From NCBI GenBank assembly GCA_025531455.1, contig JAMYHL010000010.1:1426001-1490000 (forward strand): 64,000 nucleotides of DNA. The letters are read 5' to 3'. The stretch is from Apiotrichum sp. Y4204 (taxonomy: Eukaryota > Basidiomycota > Tremellomycetes > Trichosporonales > Trichosporonaceae). This document shows, one piece after another, positions 1-10,239 of the stretch (the first letter of the stretch is position 1; each line of letters starts with the position of its first letter). The notes under the pieces are model-generated. The model saw nothing but the letters and a program-made list of their open reading frames with translations. It was not told where the DNA came from and ran no database searches. The translations under genes were made by a program, and so were the position numbers.

Positions 1-2574
1 TCTCCGCGCTGCGGATCACGGCGCAGCGGCACTCGGAGGAGCTGTGGCCGTTCCGCACCGCGCTCATCGAGGCTGTTCCCGGATGGGTGTCCCCTGGCGA
101 CGAAGACTTTCTCCCGCTGCTCCTCGCAGAAGGAGACGAGGAGGAGGGGCCGTGGCCGCGCGGAAAAGTGGAACTCCTGGACTCGTCGCTTCTCGGCCTC
201 GTCGCCCCGCAGTACGGCATTCCCTCGCTGCGGCCCCAGTCGGAGGACCTCTTCCCGGCCCAGCAGAACGCGCCGCTCACGAGTGAAGCCATCTCGCAGT
301 GGTACATCTCCCACGTACTTGCGCTGGACGACCTCGGGCTGCTGGACGCCCAGCTCGCGTGGGTGCAGCACGGGACCGCGCTCGGCGTGGGTGGCCTCGA
401 CGCGATCGGCGAGGAGCTCAGCCTCCTCTCGCGGCTCATCTACGACGCGAGCCTCACTCCCGAGCAGCTCGAGCAGTGGTCTCTCAAAAAGTGGCGCGAC
501 GCGTCCGAGGAAGAGATTGTGCGCGCATACCTATCCAACGCGACACAGGACAGCGTCGTCACCGACCTCCGCAGACACGTCATGCCGTACCTGTACGTCC
601 TGGAGGCGCGCGCCGAGCGCTCCGGGAATGCGGACCCGGATCTCGTCCCCCGCATGCTCCACGGCGCGATCCTCGACCTCCCCCTCTCATTAGCCATGTC
701 CTGCTTTGAGGCTTCCAAGGCCACCCTTCCTGTTTCAGCCCGCCTCATCAAGGACGACAAGACAGTAGCGCGCCTTGCTCTCGCCGTTCTCTACGGCAGC
801 GACGCGCAGGACGCGTGGTCCTCCTTTTCGGCCATCTTCGAGTGCCTCCCGGTCTGGGATGTGTCTGGCGGTGACGCAGATACCGATCGCGAGGCGACTG
901 AAACGACTCTGGAATCAATCGCCGACTTTGTCCGCCCAACAGCATCCAGTGAAGGCGCACACTCTGCCCGCGACCTGTTCATGTTCTTCAAGCCTCTCCC
1001 ATTTGCGTCCCTCTCGCGTGCGCTGGACATTCTCGACGTCCACCTCGAGTCAGGCGAGATTCTCTCCCGCTACGGCGTGCGCGTCTATCTCCGCACGCTC
1101 CTCCAGTCGGCTCGTAAACGCGACGAGCAGGTAACTCTCGCAGAACAGATGGTGCGCCGCGGGAATGCGCGCGGCGATGAGCGCCGCTGGATCGGCCTGT
1201 GGGAGGACATGTGCCGCCTCCAGGGCGGGAACGACGCGCTCCTCCGCGGCGCGTTTGGCATGCTCTCAAAAGAGGAGATGATGCGTATCTTCCTCGGCGG
1301 CCTCCTCTCTTCTGGTTGTGAGTGGAAAATGATACAATGTGACCCCTGGTGCTGACAGCAGTCTTCCCCGTCGCTAAGAAGGTCATCCGGCGCCTCGAGC
1401 CCGAGGGATACTTTACCCCGCAGGATCTCGAAAAGGCGGTGCTCACGACGTCCAACGAGTTTTACATGCGTGCCGAGACGGGCAACATCCACACGGGCGA
1501 CATGAAGCTCGCGTACGAGTGGTGAGATTTGAAACTATCCCGCCGCAGTTCCGCACTGACATCAGCCTGTCGGTAGCGCCGCAGACGGACGCCATCCGTG
1601 CCGAACAGGACTTTATCCAGGCCACTTCGCGGATCACGTCCTTCCGCGCCCCGCAGCTCGCGAGCTTGACCCCCGCCGAGATCCGCCACACGCGCGACAA
1701 GCTCGACCTCGTGCGCCAGGTCCTCGCGACATCAGACGACGCGTACCGCCACCCGCCGATCATCCTCGAGCTCGCCGACAAGCTCGGATACCGGGGGGAT
1801 ACCGCCGCGCGCGCCGAGGTGCTCGCGATGATGTGCGATGCGGCCGTCGCCGCGGGCGAGTGGGGGATCGCCAAGGAGCGCGTCGACGAAATGGCCGCGA
1901 TGGTCGAGCCGGACACGACGACGGAAGAGGAAAGCAGGAAGAGTAAAGAGAGCAGGGACGCGGCAAAGGTCCGCGCAGTAACGTACCGCGCCTCGCTTGC
2001 CCTAGGGGGGCAGGAGGCCTACCCGGACCTCGTGGGGCGGATGGCGCTCCTCGCCCAAGCTCTGGCCTTTGCCCCCGCCGCCCACGTACCCACCATCCTC
2101 CCGCAGTGGCAGCGCGTCCAGGACGCCGTCATTGCGTCTCCAGATGCGCTGCGCGCCCACGCCACCGCGGACGCAAAGCCGTCTACAACGCCAGTGGAGG
2201 AGCGTGTGCTTGGCTCGCGGACGGCGGCGCGCGCCGCAAACGCAGCCAACAGCGCGGCGAAATGGGGACTCGACAACCTCCGCTCATTCACAAACTCGCC
2301 CGCGCTCCCTGGTCTGCCTGCCATCGGCAAGGCCGCGATACCAGGCAGCTTTGTGCGCGGCCGGACCAGTGCCGAGATGAGCAGGCCAGACAGCCGGGGC
2401 AGCGTGCGGTCCCACCGCTCGCAGGGGTCTGTCGGCTCGCGGGGCTCGCTTGAGCGTTCGCGCGAGCGGGACGCCGCAGCGCTGTTTGACGACGAGGACG
2501 ACGGCGTGCGTGCTGGCGCAAGGCGCGCACTCGTCAAGGGCGTCGGGTGGCTGCTTGGTGATGAGGGGCGGTAG
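1..2574 (+). CDS. SEC39: Sec39-domain protein of the ER-Golgi tethering (Dsl1) complex, 5' end outside the window
   Basis: Exons <1-1317, 1362-1521 and 1566-2574; the first complete codon in frame is at 3. The two introns (44 nt each) start GTGAGT and GTGAGA and have CTGAC branch sites. The first intron ends in tandem CAG sites, so its acceptor could shift by one codon. The alpha-helical protein matches the Sec39/NBAS-type domain by overall composition and by conserved blocks such as the one starting LRITAQRH near the left edge. Sec39 proteins work with Dsl1 and Tip20 to tether COPI vesicles at the ER. The C-terminal 100 residues are Ser/Arg/Gly-rich and probably disordered (SRGSVRSHRSQGSVGSRGS). 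The family assignment is from recognition, not from a search. The 3' end is 90 bp from the convergent glucosylceramide synthase gene. Confidence 0.8.
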
Positions 2575-2664
2575 TATCTCCTAGTGCATGCGTGTGGTCT
2601 AGTCTATGTAGGTATGCATATATGCTCGTCTATCTATTCTAGGCGGGCGGCCTCACCTGTCGTG

Positions 2665-4291
2665 TCAGTCTTGGCGTGCTGTCTCGTGCTGTCTCCTTCT
2701 GCGCCGCGCCTCTCGCGCCGCCTCGACTCTTGCCGCGCGCGCGGATTGCACACTTGATCGCGTGTCTTGCAGCGGACTCGACTCACCCGACGCGAGGACG
2801 CGGTACGCGTTTCCGCGCCACATGACCGTGTTCCCGACCATGGCGTACAGCCAGATCGGGAGCGCGAGGGCCTCGCGGGCCGCCCAGGCCGCGACGAACG
2901 CGAGCGTGCTCGTCGGCGGATGCGTGTGCCTGACATTCGTGGCGAGCGAGCGGCGCACATCCAGATCGACCGCAAGCCATGCGACCTGGTTGAGCAGCCA
3001 CCACAACCAGGCGGGCATCCCCGTGAGGCGGTGCATTGCCCACGAAGAGTATACCCCTGCAAGAATACTCTCTGTCAGAGGCTCGAGCAGCGTCGCTGGC
3101 AGAGTCATCATTTTGCGCACGCGGATCCACCGCGCCCGCCGGTCAATGTACCCGTGCACGCTCATGGGGCCGAGAAAGTCGAGCGCGACATCGCCCTCCA
3201 TTGCGTGCCTGAGCCCGAGCTCGTGCCAGAGCGCCAGGCCGAGCATGTTGTCTTCGGCCATAAAGGGGCCGAAACCGGCCAAGCCGCGGGGTGCGTCGGG
3301 CTGGGAGCGCAGGGTCGGGGACGGGGTGTGTAGCGAGGCAATGTTTGCGCGCGAGTACATGCACGACTTGCCGACTACGCACGACTCGATGGCGACATTG
3401 TTCTGCGGGTCAGCACTAGCCCAAAAAAGCTGATTACACCCACAATGCTGAGATACATCTTGGCGTGGGTCGAGTTGAGGTACGCCTGCTCGATGAGGCT
3501 GCCCCAGCTGCGCTGGTACACTACCGCAATGGGGACCTGGTGCACGAGGCCGACCTGGCCTTTTGTTGGGGGCGGGCGGTCGTCGCTGATGAGCAGCGCG
3601 TCCTCTTCGTCATGGCCTTTGCTCTCCACAAACGCGTCCACCATCCGCCCAAGGACGTGCTCGGTGACCGATATCGTCGCGTCCATGACCCACAGCAGGT
3701 CGTATTTCGCCTGGCGAAACGGCTCCATGAGATTGTTTACTTTGGGGTTGACTCCGACCTTTTTCGCGTCTCACATCAGTAAAGCTCTAGCACCAGTTGT
3801 CAACCCACTTATGATAACACGCGCGTCGACGTGGGGATACCGCTTCATGACCATCTCGACGACGGGGAGCGCCTCGTCCCCCGCGTCCTGCAGCGCAAAG
3901 ATGACCTCGTACTTTGGATAGTCGAGGCGCATCACGCTCTCGAGCGTGTTGAACAGATTGTTGTCGAGACCGCACAGCGGCCGGATAATGCTCACGCCGG
4001 GGACGCTCGTGGCCGGCAGCTTGCGCAGCCGCGAGGCCGGCAGCGTGTGCGCGTACCGTTGTCGTCTGGGGTCAGCCTGGCAAATGTGGGGGGGAGAAAC
4101 GCAGGCGACATCAGGCCAGTACTTCGGCCTCGCGTCGCGCAGTCTCCCACTTGCACTCACGCAACACGCCATCCGTTCAGACAAATCGCCCACACAACCG
4201 CATACAGCACCAATAGTCCGATTGCGACGACGAGCGACGCCGTGCCTGATGTCAGCTCGGAGCGCGGTCCCGCGTGGAACGTACCTGCCAT
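2665..4291 (-). CDS. GCS1: Ceramide glucosyltransferase (glucosylceramide synthase)
   Basis: Exons (minus) 4291-4161, 4065-3809, 3769-3444 and 3402-2665 give 483 aa. It transfers glucose from UDP-glucose to ceramide on Golgi/ER membranes. The N-terminal membrane segment (LVVAIGLLVLYAVVWAI) is followed by a GT21-type catalytic domain starting PGVSIIRPLCG. The family signatures are present: VMDAT (D2), FMAEDNMLG (D3) and RRARW, the (Q/R)xxRW motif. The C-terminal half has further hydrophobic segments and ends in an Arg-rich tail. All joins restore conserved blocks, for example NAKKVGVNPKVNNL across intron 2 and SINNVAIESCVVGKS across intron 3. The start is the first ATG of the reading frame; the frame upstream has no other ATG. 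Introns are 95, 39 and 41 nt. Confidence 0.93.
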
Positions 4292-4825
4292 CGCGGTGCT
4301 GTCTGTTTTGGAATGTTTTGTCTCTTGTTCAAATGACAAGACGGAGACATCAACCTATTTCGAGCTCACTGCCTCTTTGCATCGTCGTTGCAGATTTCGG
4401 GAGATTCCTTTGAGCGCGTTTTCGGCGACGTAGGTCAAATCGACCCACCCCTGCACCTGTAATGTGAGACTTCTGATATTATGTAATGAAAACCATTGTT
4501 TTGACGCTTCCATTCGTGCGGGAGCAAAAATTCGCCACCCAGGCAGGACGCGTCGACATGAGCAGAGGGGAGCGCGCACGCGCCTCATTACGAGCAAAAG
4601 CGGTCCAGTCAACCGGAGAGGGAAGACACAAATGGCAATTCGGCAATGACTCAGAGGTGGTAAGAGGAGGGCAGATCATTTTCAAGAACCGAAGTGGATC
4701 CAAGTTTCTTTCGACGTTGTCAAAAACACACTTCTTCTTCCTCATCATCACCATCACCATCTCCCCATCACCATCTCCCCCCCTGTCGTCAACCTACTCC
4801 CGTCTCCCCTCCACTCCATCACCCG
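4292..4825. other. Intergenic region between divergent GCS1 and RAD18
   Basis: This holds the shared upstream region of two divergent genes. The part next to RAD18 (about 4725-4825) is strongly C/T-rich, as is usual for leader regions here. I see no gene or RNA. Confidence 0.6.
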
Positions 4826-6007
4826 ATGGACCCCAACCACCCGCTCCTCCAGTCGGCCGACCCGCCGCCCTTCCCCGCCTCCTTCCCGCACCTGCGCCGC
4901 GTCGACCGCGCGCTCCTCTGCCCGATCTGCAAAGAGCTCTTCAAGGCGCCAGTCAGCATTGCGTGCGGGCACTCGTTCTGCTCTGCCGTGAGTTCAACGA
5001 TCCTTCATCTCTGACTCCCAGTGCATCCGCTCCTTCCTTGACGTGACGAAGAAATGTCCCAGCTGCCACGAGCCAGCAAAGGAGGGCGCGATCCGGCGGA
5101 ATCGCGCATTAGAAGAAATGACGGACGCGTGGGAGGATGCAAGGTGAGCTACTCCTTGAGATTTCAAGCTCATCACCAGGCCATCACTGCTCGAGCTCGC
5201 CCAGCCGCGGAAACGCGGGCGCGACTCGCGCACGGCGTCCCCGTCCAAGCGGAGGAAGGTGGAGGAAGACGACGACGATATCGAGATTATCGAATCGCCT
5301 GACGCGGGCGAATTGAGCGAGAATGGTGAGGTCCATTACCCGGGTTTTCTGACCTCGCAGACGAGGCGCCGTGTCCGCTGTGCGAGGCGCGCATGCCCAT
5401 TGCGGCGATCCCGAACCACATTGACCGCGGGTGTCCGCCGCCGAAACCGAAGGCTGGGCCGTCGGCATCGGGTAACCAGAAGGCAGACTGGCGTAAGGTG
5501 TTTGCCGGCGCGGGCAGCAGTAGCGGCAAGGGCAAGGCGTGAGTTCCCGGCTTCACTACCCCCCTAACTCTCAGTGTGGAGATGAAGCGCATTGTCAAAC
5601 CAAACTACAGTCTCACGCAGCTGGGTGATCTGCGCGCAATGCTCCAGGTATGTCTGCCTCCATTTCTGCGCTCACAGCAGGAACACGGGCTGCCAGTGAC
5701 CGGCGACCGGGCGGTGCTCGAGAGCCGTTTCCAGGAGTGGATCGTGCTGTACAATGCCAACCTGGACTCGTCCCACCCCTCGTCATTACCCGCCCTCCGC
5801 GCCCAGCTGGCAAACAACGAATCCGCCCGGAGACGCGACAAGGAAAAGGGCAAGGACGCGACGGTCGAGGCGCTCAAGACGAAAGAGGGGTTCCGACAGC
5901 ACGTGCACGAGCAGAAGAGCGAGTTTGAGCGGCTCCGACAGGAGATCCTCGACCGGCGTAAGAAGCGCCACGGCGCGGGCGTGGAGACCGCAATAGAGGT
6001 GGAGTAG
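4826..6007 (+). CDS. RAD18: E3 ubiquitin ligase RAD18 (postreplication repair)
   Basis: Exons 4826-4987, 5022-5143, 5180-5325, 5361-5538, 5575-5647 and 5681-6007 give 335 aa. With Rad6 it monoubiquitinates PCNA at stalled forks. Domain order matches the family: a C3HC4 RING at about residues 32-68 (CPIC...CGHSFCSAC...CPSC), a basic stretch KRRK before an acidic run, a UBZ4 zinc finger at about 148-168 (CPLC with HIDRGC), a SAP motif at about 214-245 (YSLTQLGDLRAMLQ, EHGLPVTG), and a basic C-terminal helix that could bind Rad6. Introns are 33-37 nt. The fifth (5648-5680) is only 33 nt, in phase 0 and without a stop, so it could be read through, but removing it restores a canonical SAP motif. 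An in-frame ATG at 4694 exists, but the sequence between is leader-like. Confidence 0.93.
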
Positions 6008-7071
6008 TGGGGTAGAGAGAGTATGGGTACAGTAGCATTTATGTGGCATTTAGTAGTAGCAGAAGAGTCGATGGCATGTGCTGCGAGGCGCGACTGACAG
6101 AATGGGACGGGAAGAATGCTGGGTACGTTGAGATGAGCTACTGACAACACTCGATACCACTTAGTGTACACCGTCCACCACAGTGGGGTCCGGATAGCAG
6201 CTGTACTGACATGCGGTATGGAATCGGCTAATAAGCAATCTTGTGGCTGACGACAACTGGCCTGAGCGACAAATATGAAACCTGATCTCGGGATGCGGAT
6301 CGTATCACGATGGGTATCTGTGTCGTGTCTTGCGGAATCTGGTGTGGAGGCTGTGATCTGGAGGAATGGATTAGCCCTCTCGTACCACGAGCTACCCGCC
6401 ACAACGAGATAGGAGTCACGATGGCGTTTCACGACACCGTTCCCGGCACCGGCTACAAAGCGCGGGATCGGGCGCAGCAAGGAGCGAGGAGCGAGGGGCG
6501 AGGATAGAGAATCACGCTCTGCCCCAGAAATACGAAGGAGAGAGGCCCATGTATCCAAATCCAAGGCTAGCCGTGGCCACATCGCTTCTCCGGATATCCA
6601 ACTGACATCGCGCCCACCCCACTGAACTCCAACGCGCTCGACTTGGCCGTCCTGTCGCTGACAGCCGAGTTTTGTACTCGTGTCTAGCGTCGCTCTATCT
6701 CGATTCCATGAGCCAGACAGTAGGCAAGGCCGGAGGTGGCGAGGGAGGGAGGGGGGTGTGTGTGTTTCGGGCATCAAGGTTTGGGACCATTCCTCGAGCA
6801 CTGTGGCGAATACACGAAAAGTATCGGTATTATGAGTATGGAGTCTTTTGGCTAGTTGCCTCGTGGATTCGTGGACGGATGAGGTGCTGACTGAAGTGCT
6901 TAGCGAGTGTACACTTGTGTTTGGATGAGTCTTGGTTGGAAACTAGGAAAACTGGCGCAGGGCCCATCCAAGACCTTGTCTGCTGTCGCGGCTGGTATCA
7001 CTGCCACGACTTCCGCTTACAACTCTGCTGCATCTCCAGCACTACATAAGGCCATTTTGTCACTGTGCTTG
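6008..7071. other. Intergenic region downstream of RAD18 (convergent with the methyltransferase)
   Basis: About 1.06 kb with no supportable gene. A long minus-strand open frame runs through here into the RAD18 exons, but it has no recognisable domain. I see no repeat or RNA gene. Confidence 0.6.
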
Positions 7072-8326
7072 TCACACCGCCCGGGGCTTGGACGGCTTGG
7101 CCGCACGGACAGCGACGAATTTCCACCCGGTGCGCTGGGCGAGGCGGAACATTTGCGCGGGGAGGAACCACGCCGCGCCGCGCTGTTCAAGCGCGTCGGC
7201 AAGGGGCGCAAACACGTGCTCGGTCCAGTCCTCGATCCTGACGCCCTCGTACCCGATCTGCTCGAGCTGCGCGGCGTATTCCTCTGTCGAGGCCGGGCGT
7301 TCGTTGAGGTTTCGCCGGGGGACGGAAAGCATCGGCGCGAGCCAGCCGGCTGTCAGCATGAGGGGGAGCTTGGACATTGCGGGCGGAGGGAGAATGTCCG
7401 TGTACGCGAGGACGCCGCCGTCGCGGAGGGCCGGGAGGACCGAGGCGAGGAAAAAGCCCATGCCCGGCGGAAAGTGGTATGCCGCGTCGAGGACGTATAC
7501 GAGGTCAAACTTTGTGTCCTCTGTGGGCTTTGGCTGCTCCTCCTTCTTGGCTGGCTCTGCTGGCTCGTCGTCGTCGTCGAAAACAACCTGCCCAGACCCG
7601 CCCTGCAGCTCGTCCTCGCCCATGAACCCGCGCATGGGGTTGAGCGGGTGCTCGAGGTCCTTGTTTGCGCGGTAGCCTGCCGACATGGTGAACCAGGTGA
7701 CTGCGGGAGTGACGCCCTTCTCGGCCGACCACGCCTCGACAAGTTCCTGTGCGGCCGCAGTCTCGGCCGGCAACGAGGTAAGCGCGTCGAGCGTCGCGCC
7801 GTTCGCGAGATGGATCACTGCTGTGAGCCTCAAGAAAGAGTATATTGAACAGCAAGAGACCGGCTACTCACAAAGCGACTCGCCGGCACCGTGCGCCATG
7901 TCCAGCGTGTGTCCATCGAGCTTGGCGTCTGCAAACGTGACGAGCTTGTTTGCGAGCGCCTCGTTTGCCTCTGTAAACGTTTCTTTGCCAGTCTGGTGTG
8001 AGCAATGATAAGAGAGACACGACAGGGAAGAAGGAATCCCAGGTCCAGAAAAGTTAGGGAAGAAGAAGGTTAAAAAGGTCCAGAAGACCAGAAGGACCTA
8101 AAGGTCCGCAGATTCCGGAGCGCTATGAGAACAGAACCGTTACTCGTTACTTGTTACTCACCTTCCAGTATCCCATGTTCCGCCAGCGGGGCACGCGGCC
8201 GGCGACCTCGGTGTTGAGCGCCGCAGGGTCCCAGTACGCGTACGGCTCGATGTACTGCGGAGGCACGAGGGGCGCGAGGAAGCGCCATATGAGCGGAAAG
8301 GCCGCGACGAGAAGCAGCCAGTTCAT
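7072..8326 (-). CDS. SAM-dependent methyltransferase-like protein with N-terminal membrane anchor
   Basis: Exons (minus) 8326-8162, 7992-7872 and 7817-7072 give 343 aa. The first 25 residues form a signal anchor (MNWLLLVAAFPLIWRFLAPL). The body resembles a class I (Rossmann) methyltransferase: LDMAHGAGESLLIHL is in the position of the SAM-binding motif I, FDLVYVLDAAYHF fits motif IV, and LRDGGVLAYTD fits the motif V/VI region. An acidic, Lys-rich insert (DDDDEPAEPAKKEEQ) splits the domain. The substrate cannot be told from sequence; small lipid-like substrates are possible given the anchor, but that is a guess. Intron 1 is 169 nt, long for this region, and contains repeated GGTCC/GGACC words. 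The start is the only ATG before the hydrophobic anchor. Confidence 0.7.
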
Positions 8327-8723
8327 GGTGAGTGAATGGGTGGTGGTGAACGTGTGTTGTGAGGAGGAGCGTTTTTGTGCGTTGCGATCGCACCTCGAGG
8401 GAGGGATGGATGGAACTTGCCGACGTTGGCAGGCGTTTTGTTTGTGCCTTGCCAGGTGGAGGTGGAGGGAGATCTCAGAGACACGTTGTGGGTGGGTGGT
8501 CTGTGCATAATACACGATGTGGGGATTCTGATTAGGACTCGGCGGACTTTCCTAATCAGGATTTCCTAATCCACGTGTGTAAGGGTAAGTAAGGGTCACA
8601 CTCTTCTGTTGTTATCCAGGACGTTGACGTCGTTGAGAGATGTCCGTCTTTGCGTCTTTGCGATCAGATCATTCACTCGCCTCGACACTATATAAAGCTA
8701 TAACGGGCCTCGAATGAGTCACC
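8327..8723. other. Divergent promoter region (methyltransferase / phosphatase)
   Basis: About 400 bp between two divergent genes. It contains a clear TATA element near its right end and no open frame worth calling. Confidence 0.6.
8689..8696 (+). promoter_or_regulatory. TATA element of the metallophosphatase gene
   Basis: TATATAAA lies 28 nt before the first ATG of the phosphatase gene. At usual TATA-to-start spacing, transcription would begin at or just after that ATG, which favours the second in-frame ATG (8751) as the translation start. Confidence 0.5.
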
Positions 8724-9934
8724 ATGCTCCTCAGACAACGACTCTACAACATGGCCCGCCAACGCCGCACGCTGCTCGTGCTCCCCGTCCTGGTCGCCTT
8801 TGTGGTGCTCCTCAAGTGGACAGCAGGCGCGCCCGTCTCTCCCGATGGCAGTGTCTTCCGGCAGCGTGTCGTGGCCGTAGGCGACCTCCACGGCGGTGAG
8901 TACTTCTAAAACCACAGCGTTCTGATCCCCAGACTTCGACCAGGCCCAGAGGGCTCTCCGCATGGCAAAGGTGATCGACGGATACGGCAACTGGGTGGGC
9001 GGCAAGGACATTCTCGTGCAGACCGGCGACATTGTCGACCGCGGAGCGTACGCGCTGGACATTTACAAGATGATGGCGCGGCTGCGCGGCGAGGCGGCCG
9101 CGCAGGGCGGCAAGGTTATTTCGCTGTTGGGAAACCACGAGATGATGAACGCGCTCGGTGACTGGCGGTACGTTACTCCCGGGGATATCCAGCGGTTTGG
9201 GGGTGTCGCGCAGCGCCAGGCGGCCATGAGCTCGGATGGCTGGCTTGGGAGGGAGTGGCTCAACAATTATGCGGTGACTGCGCGCGTCCCGCTCTCGCCA
9301 TTCCCCAACGCCCCCGCGCTGAGCTTTACCCACGGCGGCCTCCGCCCGTCGTACAACGACCTCCTGCCCTACCCGAAGCGCATCAACGACCTCGGATACG
9401 CCCTCCTCTCCCGTGCGCTCGAAAACCCCGCGCCGCCCTACCCCCCCAACCCGTACCCCGGCTTTCCCGAGGGCACGACAAACGCCGAGATGGAGCTGTA
9501 CAACTCCGAGGGCCCGTTGTGGTGGCGCGGCCTCGCAGAGGCGACCGACGAGAATGTCGTGTGTCGCTGGGCGGGGCAGCTGCAGACCAAGCTTGGTGCC
9601 CGCCGCATGATTGGCGTGAGTAGAGATATATAGTCTAGACACTTGTGCTGATTTCCAGGGACACACACCCAACTTTGACCACATTGTCGACCGGTGCAAC
9701 GCGTCGGTCATCATCATCGACACGGGCATGTCTGCGGCGTACGGCGGCGTCCTCTCCGCCCTCGAGGTCATCTACACTCTCACCCCGGACAACGACGGCT
9801 TCCAGGACTTTGAAGAGGATGGCACCGCTGGCGTGTATGGCGGCAAGACGTACATCGAGCGCGAGGAGGTGAACGCCATCTACGAGCGGGGTCGGCAGCG
9901 CCTTGCGCTCGAGGTGCGCAAGGTCAGGATGTAG
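8724..9934 (+). CDS. Calcineurin-like metallophosphatase, type II membrane protein
   Basis: Exons 8724-8895, 8933-9615 and 9659-9934 give 376 aa. A short basic N-terminus and one hydrophobic segment (LLVLPVLVAFVVLL) predict a signal anchor with the enzyme domain in the secretory lumen. All metallophosphatase motifs are present in order: GDLHG (rebuilt across intron 1), GDIVDRG, GNHE, a late His in FTHGG, and GHTP at the start of exon 3. These residues bind two metal ions in the family. It most resembles the bacterial-like (Shewanella-type) PPP phosphatases found in fungi and plants; the substrate is unknown. The start at 8724 is the first ATG; 8751 (MARQRR) is an alternative supported by TATA spacing. 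Introns are 37 and 43 nt. Confidence 0.88.
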
Positions 9935-10239
9935 GCGAGTTGATGATGGCCCCTGGTGCAAAAATATAATGAGTGCGGATGTTTTACAATAGCATCCGAC
10001 GTCAATCAGATAAGAAATGTGATTAGAATTAGTGACGGCTGTCCTGCCAAGCACACTCGCGCCAAGCACTCGCGCCGAGCACTCTCCACTTGATGCTAGT
10101 TTTACATGCTCTTACAGCAGCTACAATGTCCCACGCACACGATGCGGCACTTGCACTGCACATTTGCACATTTGGAGTGCTCCCAGCGTCCGGCAAGACC
10201 AAGAAACCACTAGTCCAGCTGGAACCGTCTAGCTCTCAC
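9935..10239. other. Short intergenic region between convergent genes
   Basis: About 300 bp of 3' flanking sequence between the phosphatase and the Mmc1-like gene. It contains three copies of a short CACTCGCGCCAAG-like word near 10050-10085, and nothing else I can support. Confidence 0.5.

Noticed and set aside
5605..6801. 398-codon minus-strand open frame overlapping the RAD18 3' end
   Set aside because: Opposes confirmed RAD18 exons, has no domain, and its composition looks like antisense of coding plus intergenic DNA.
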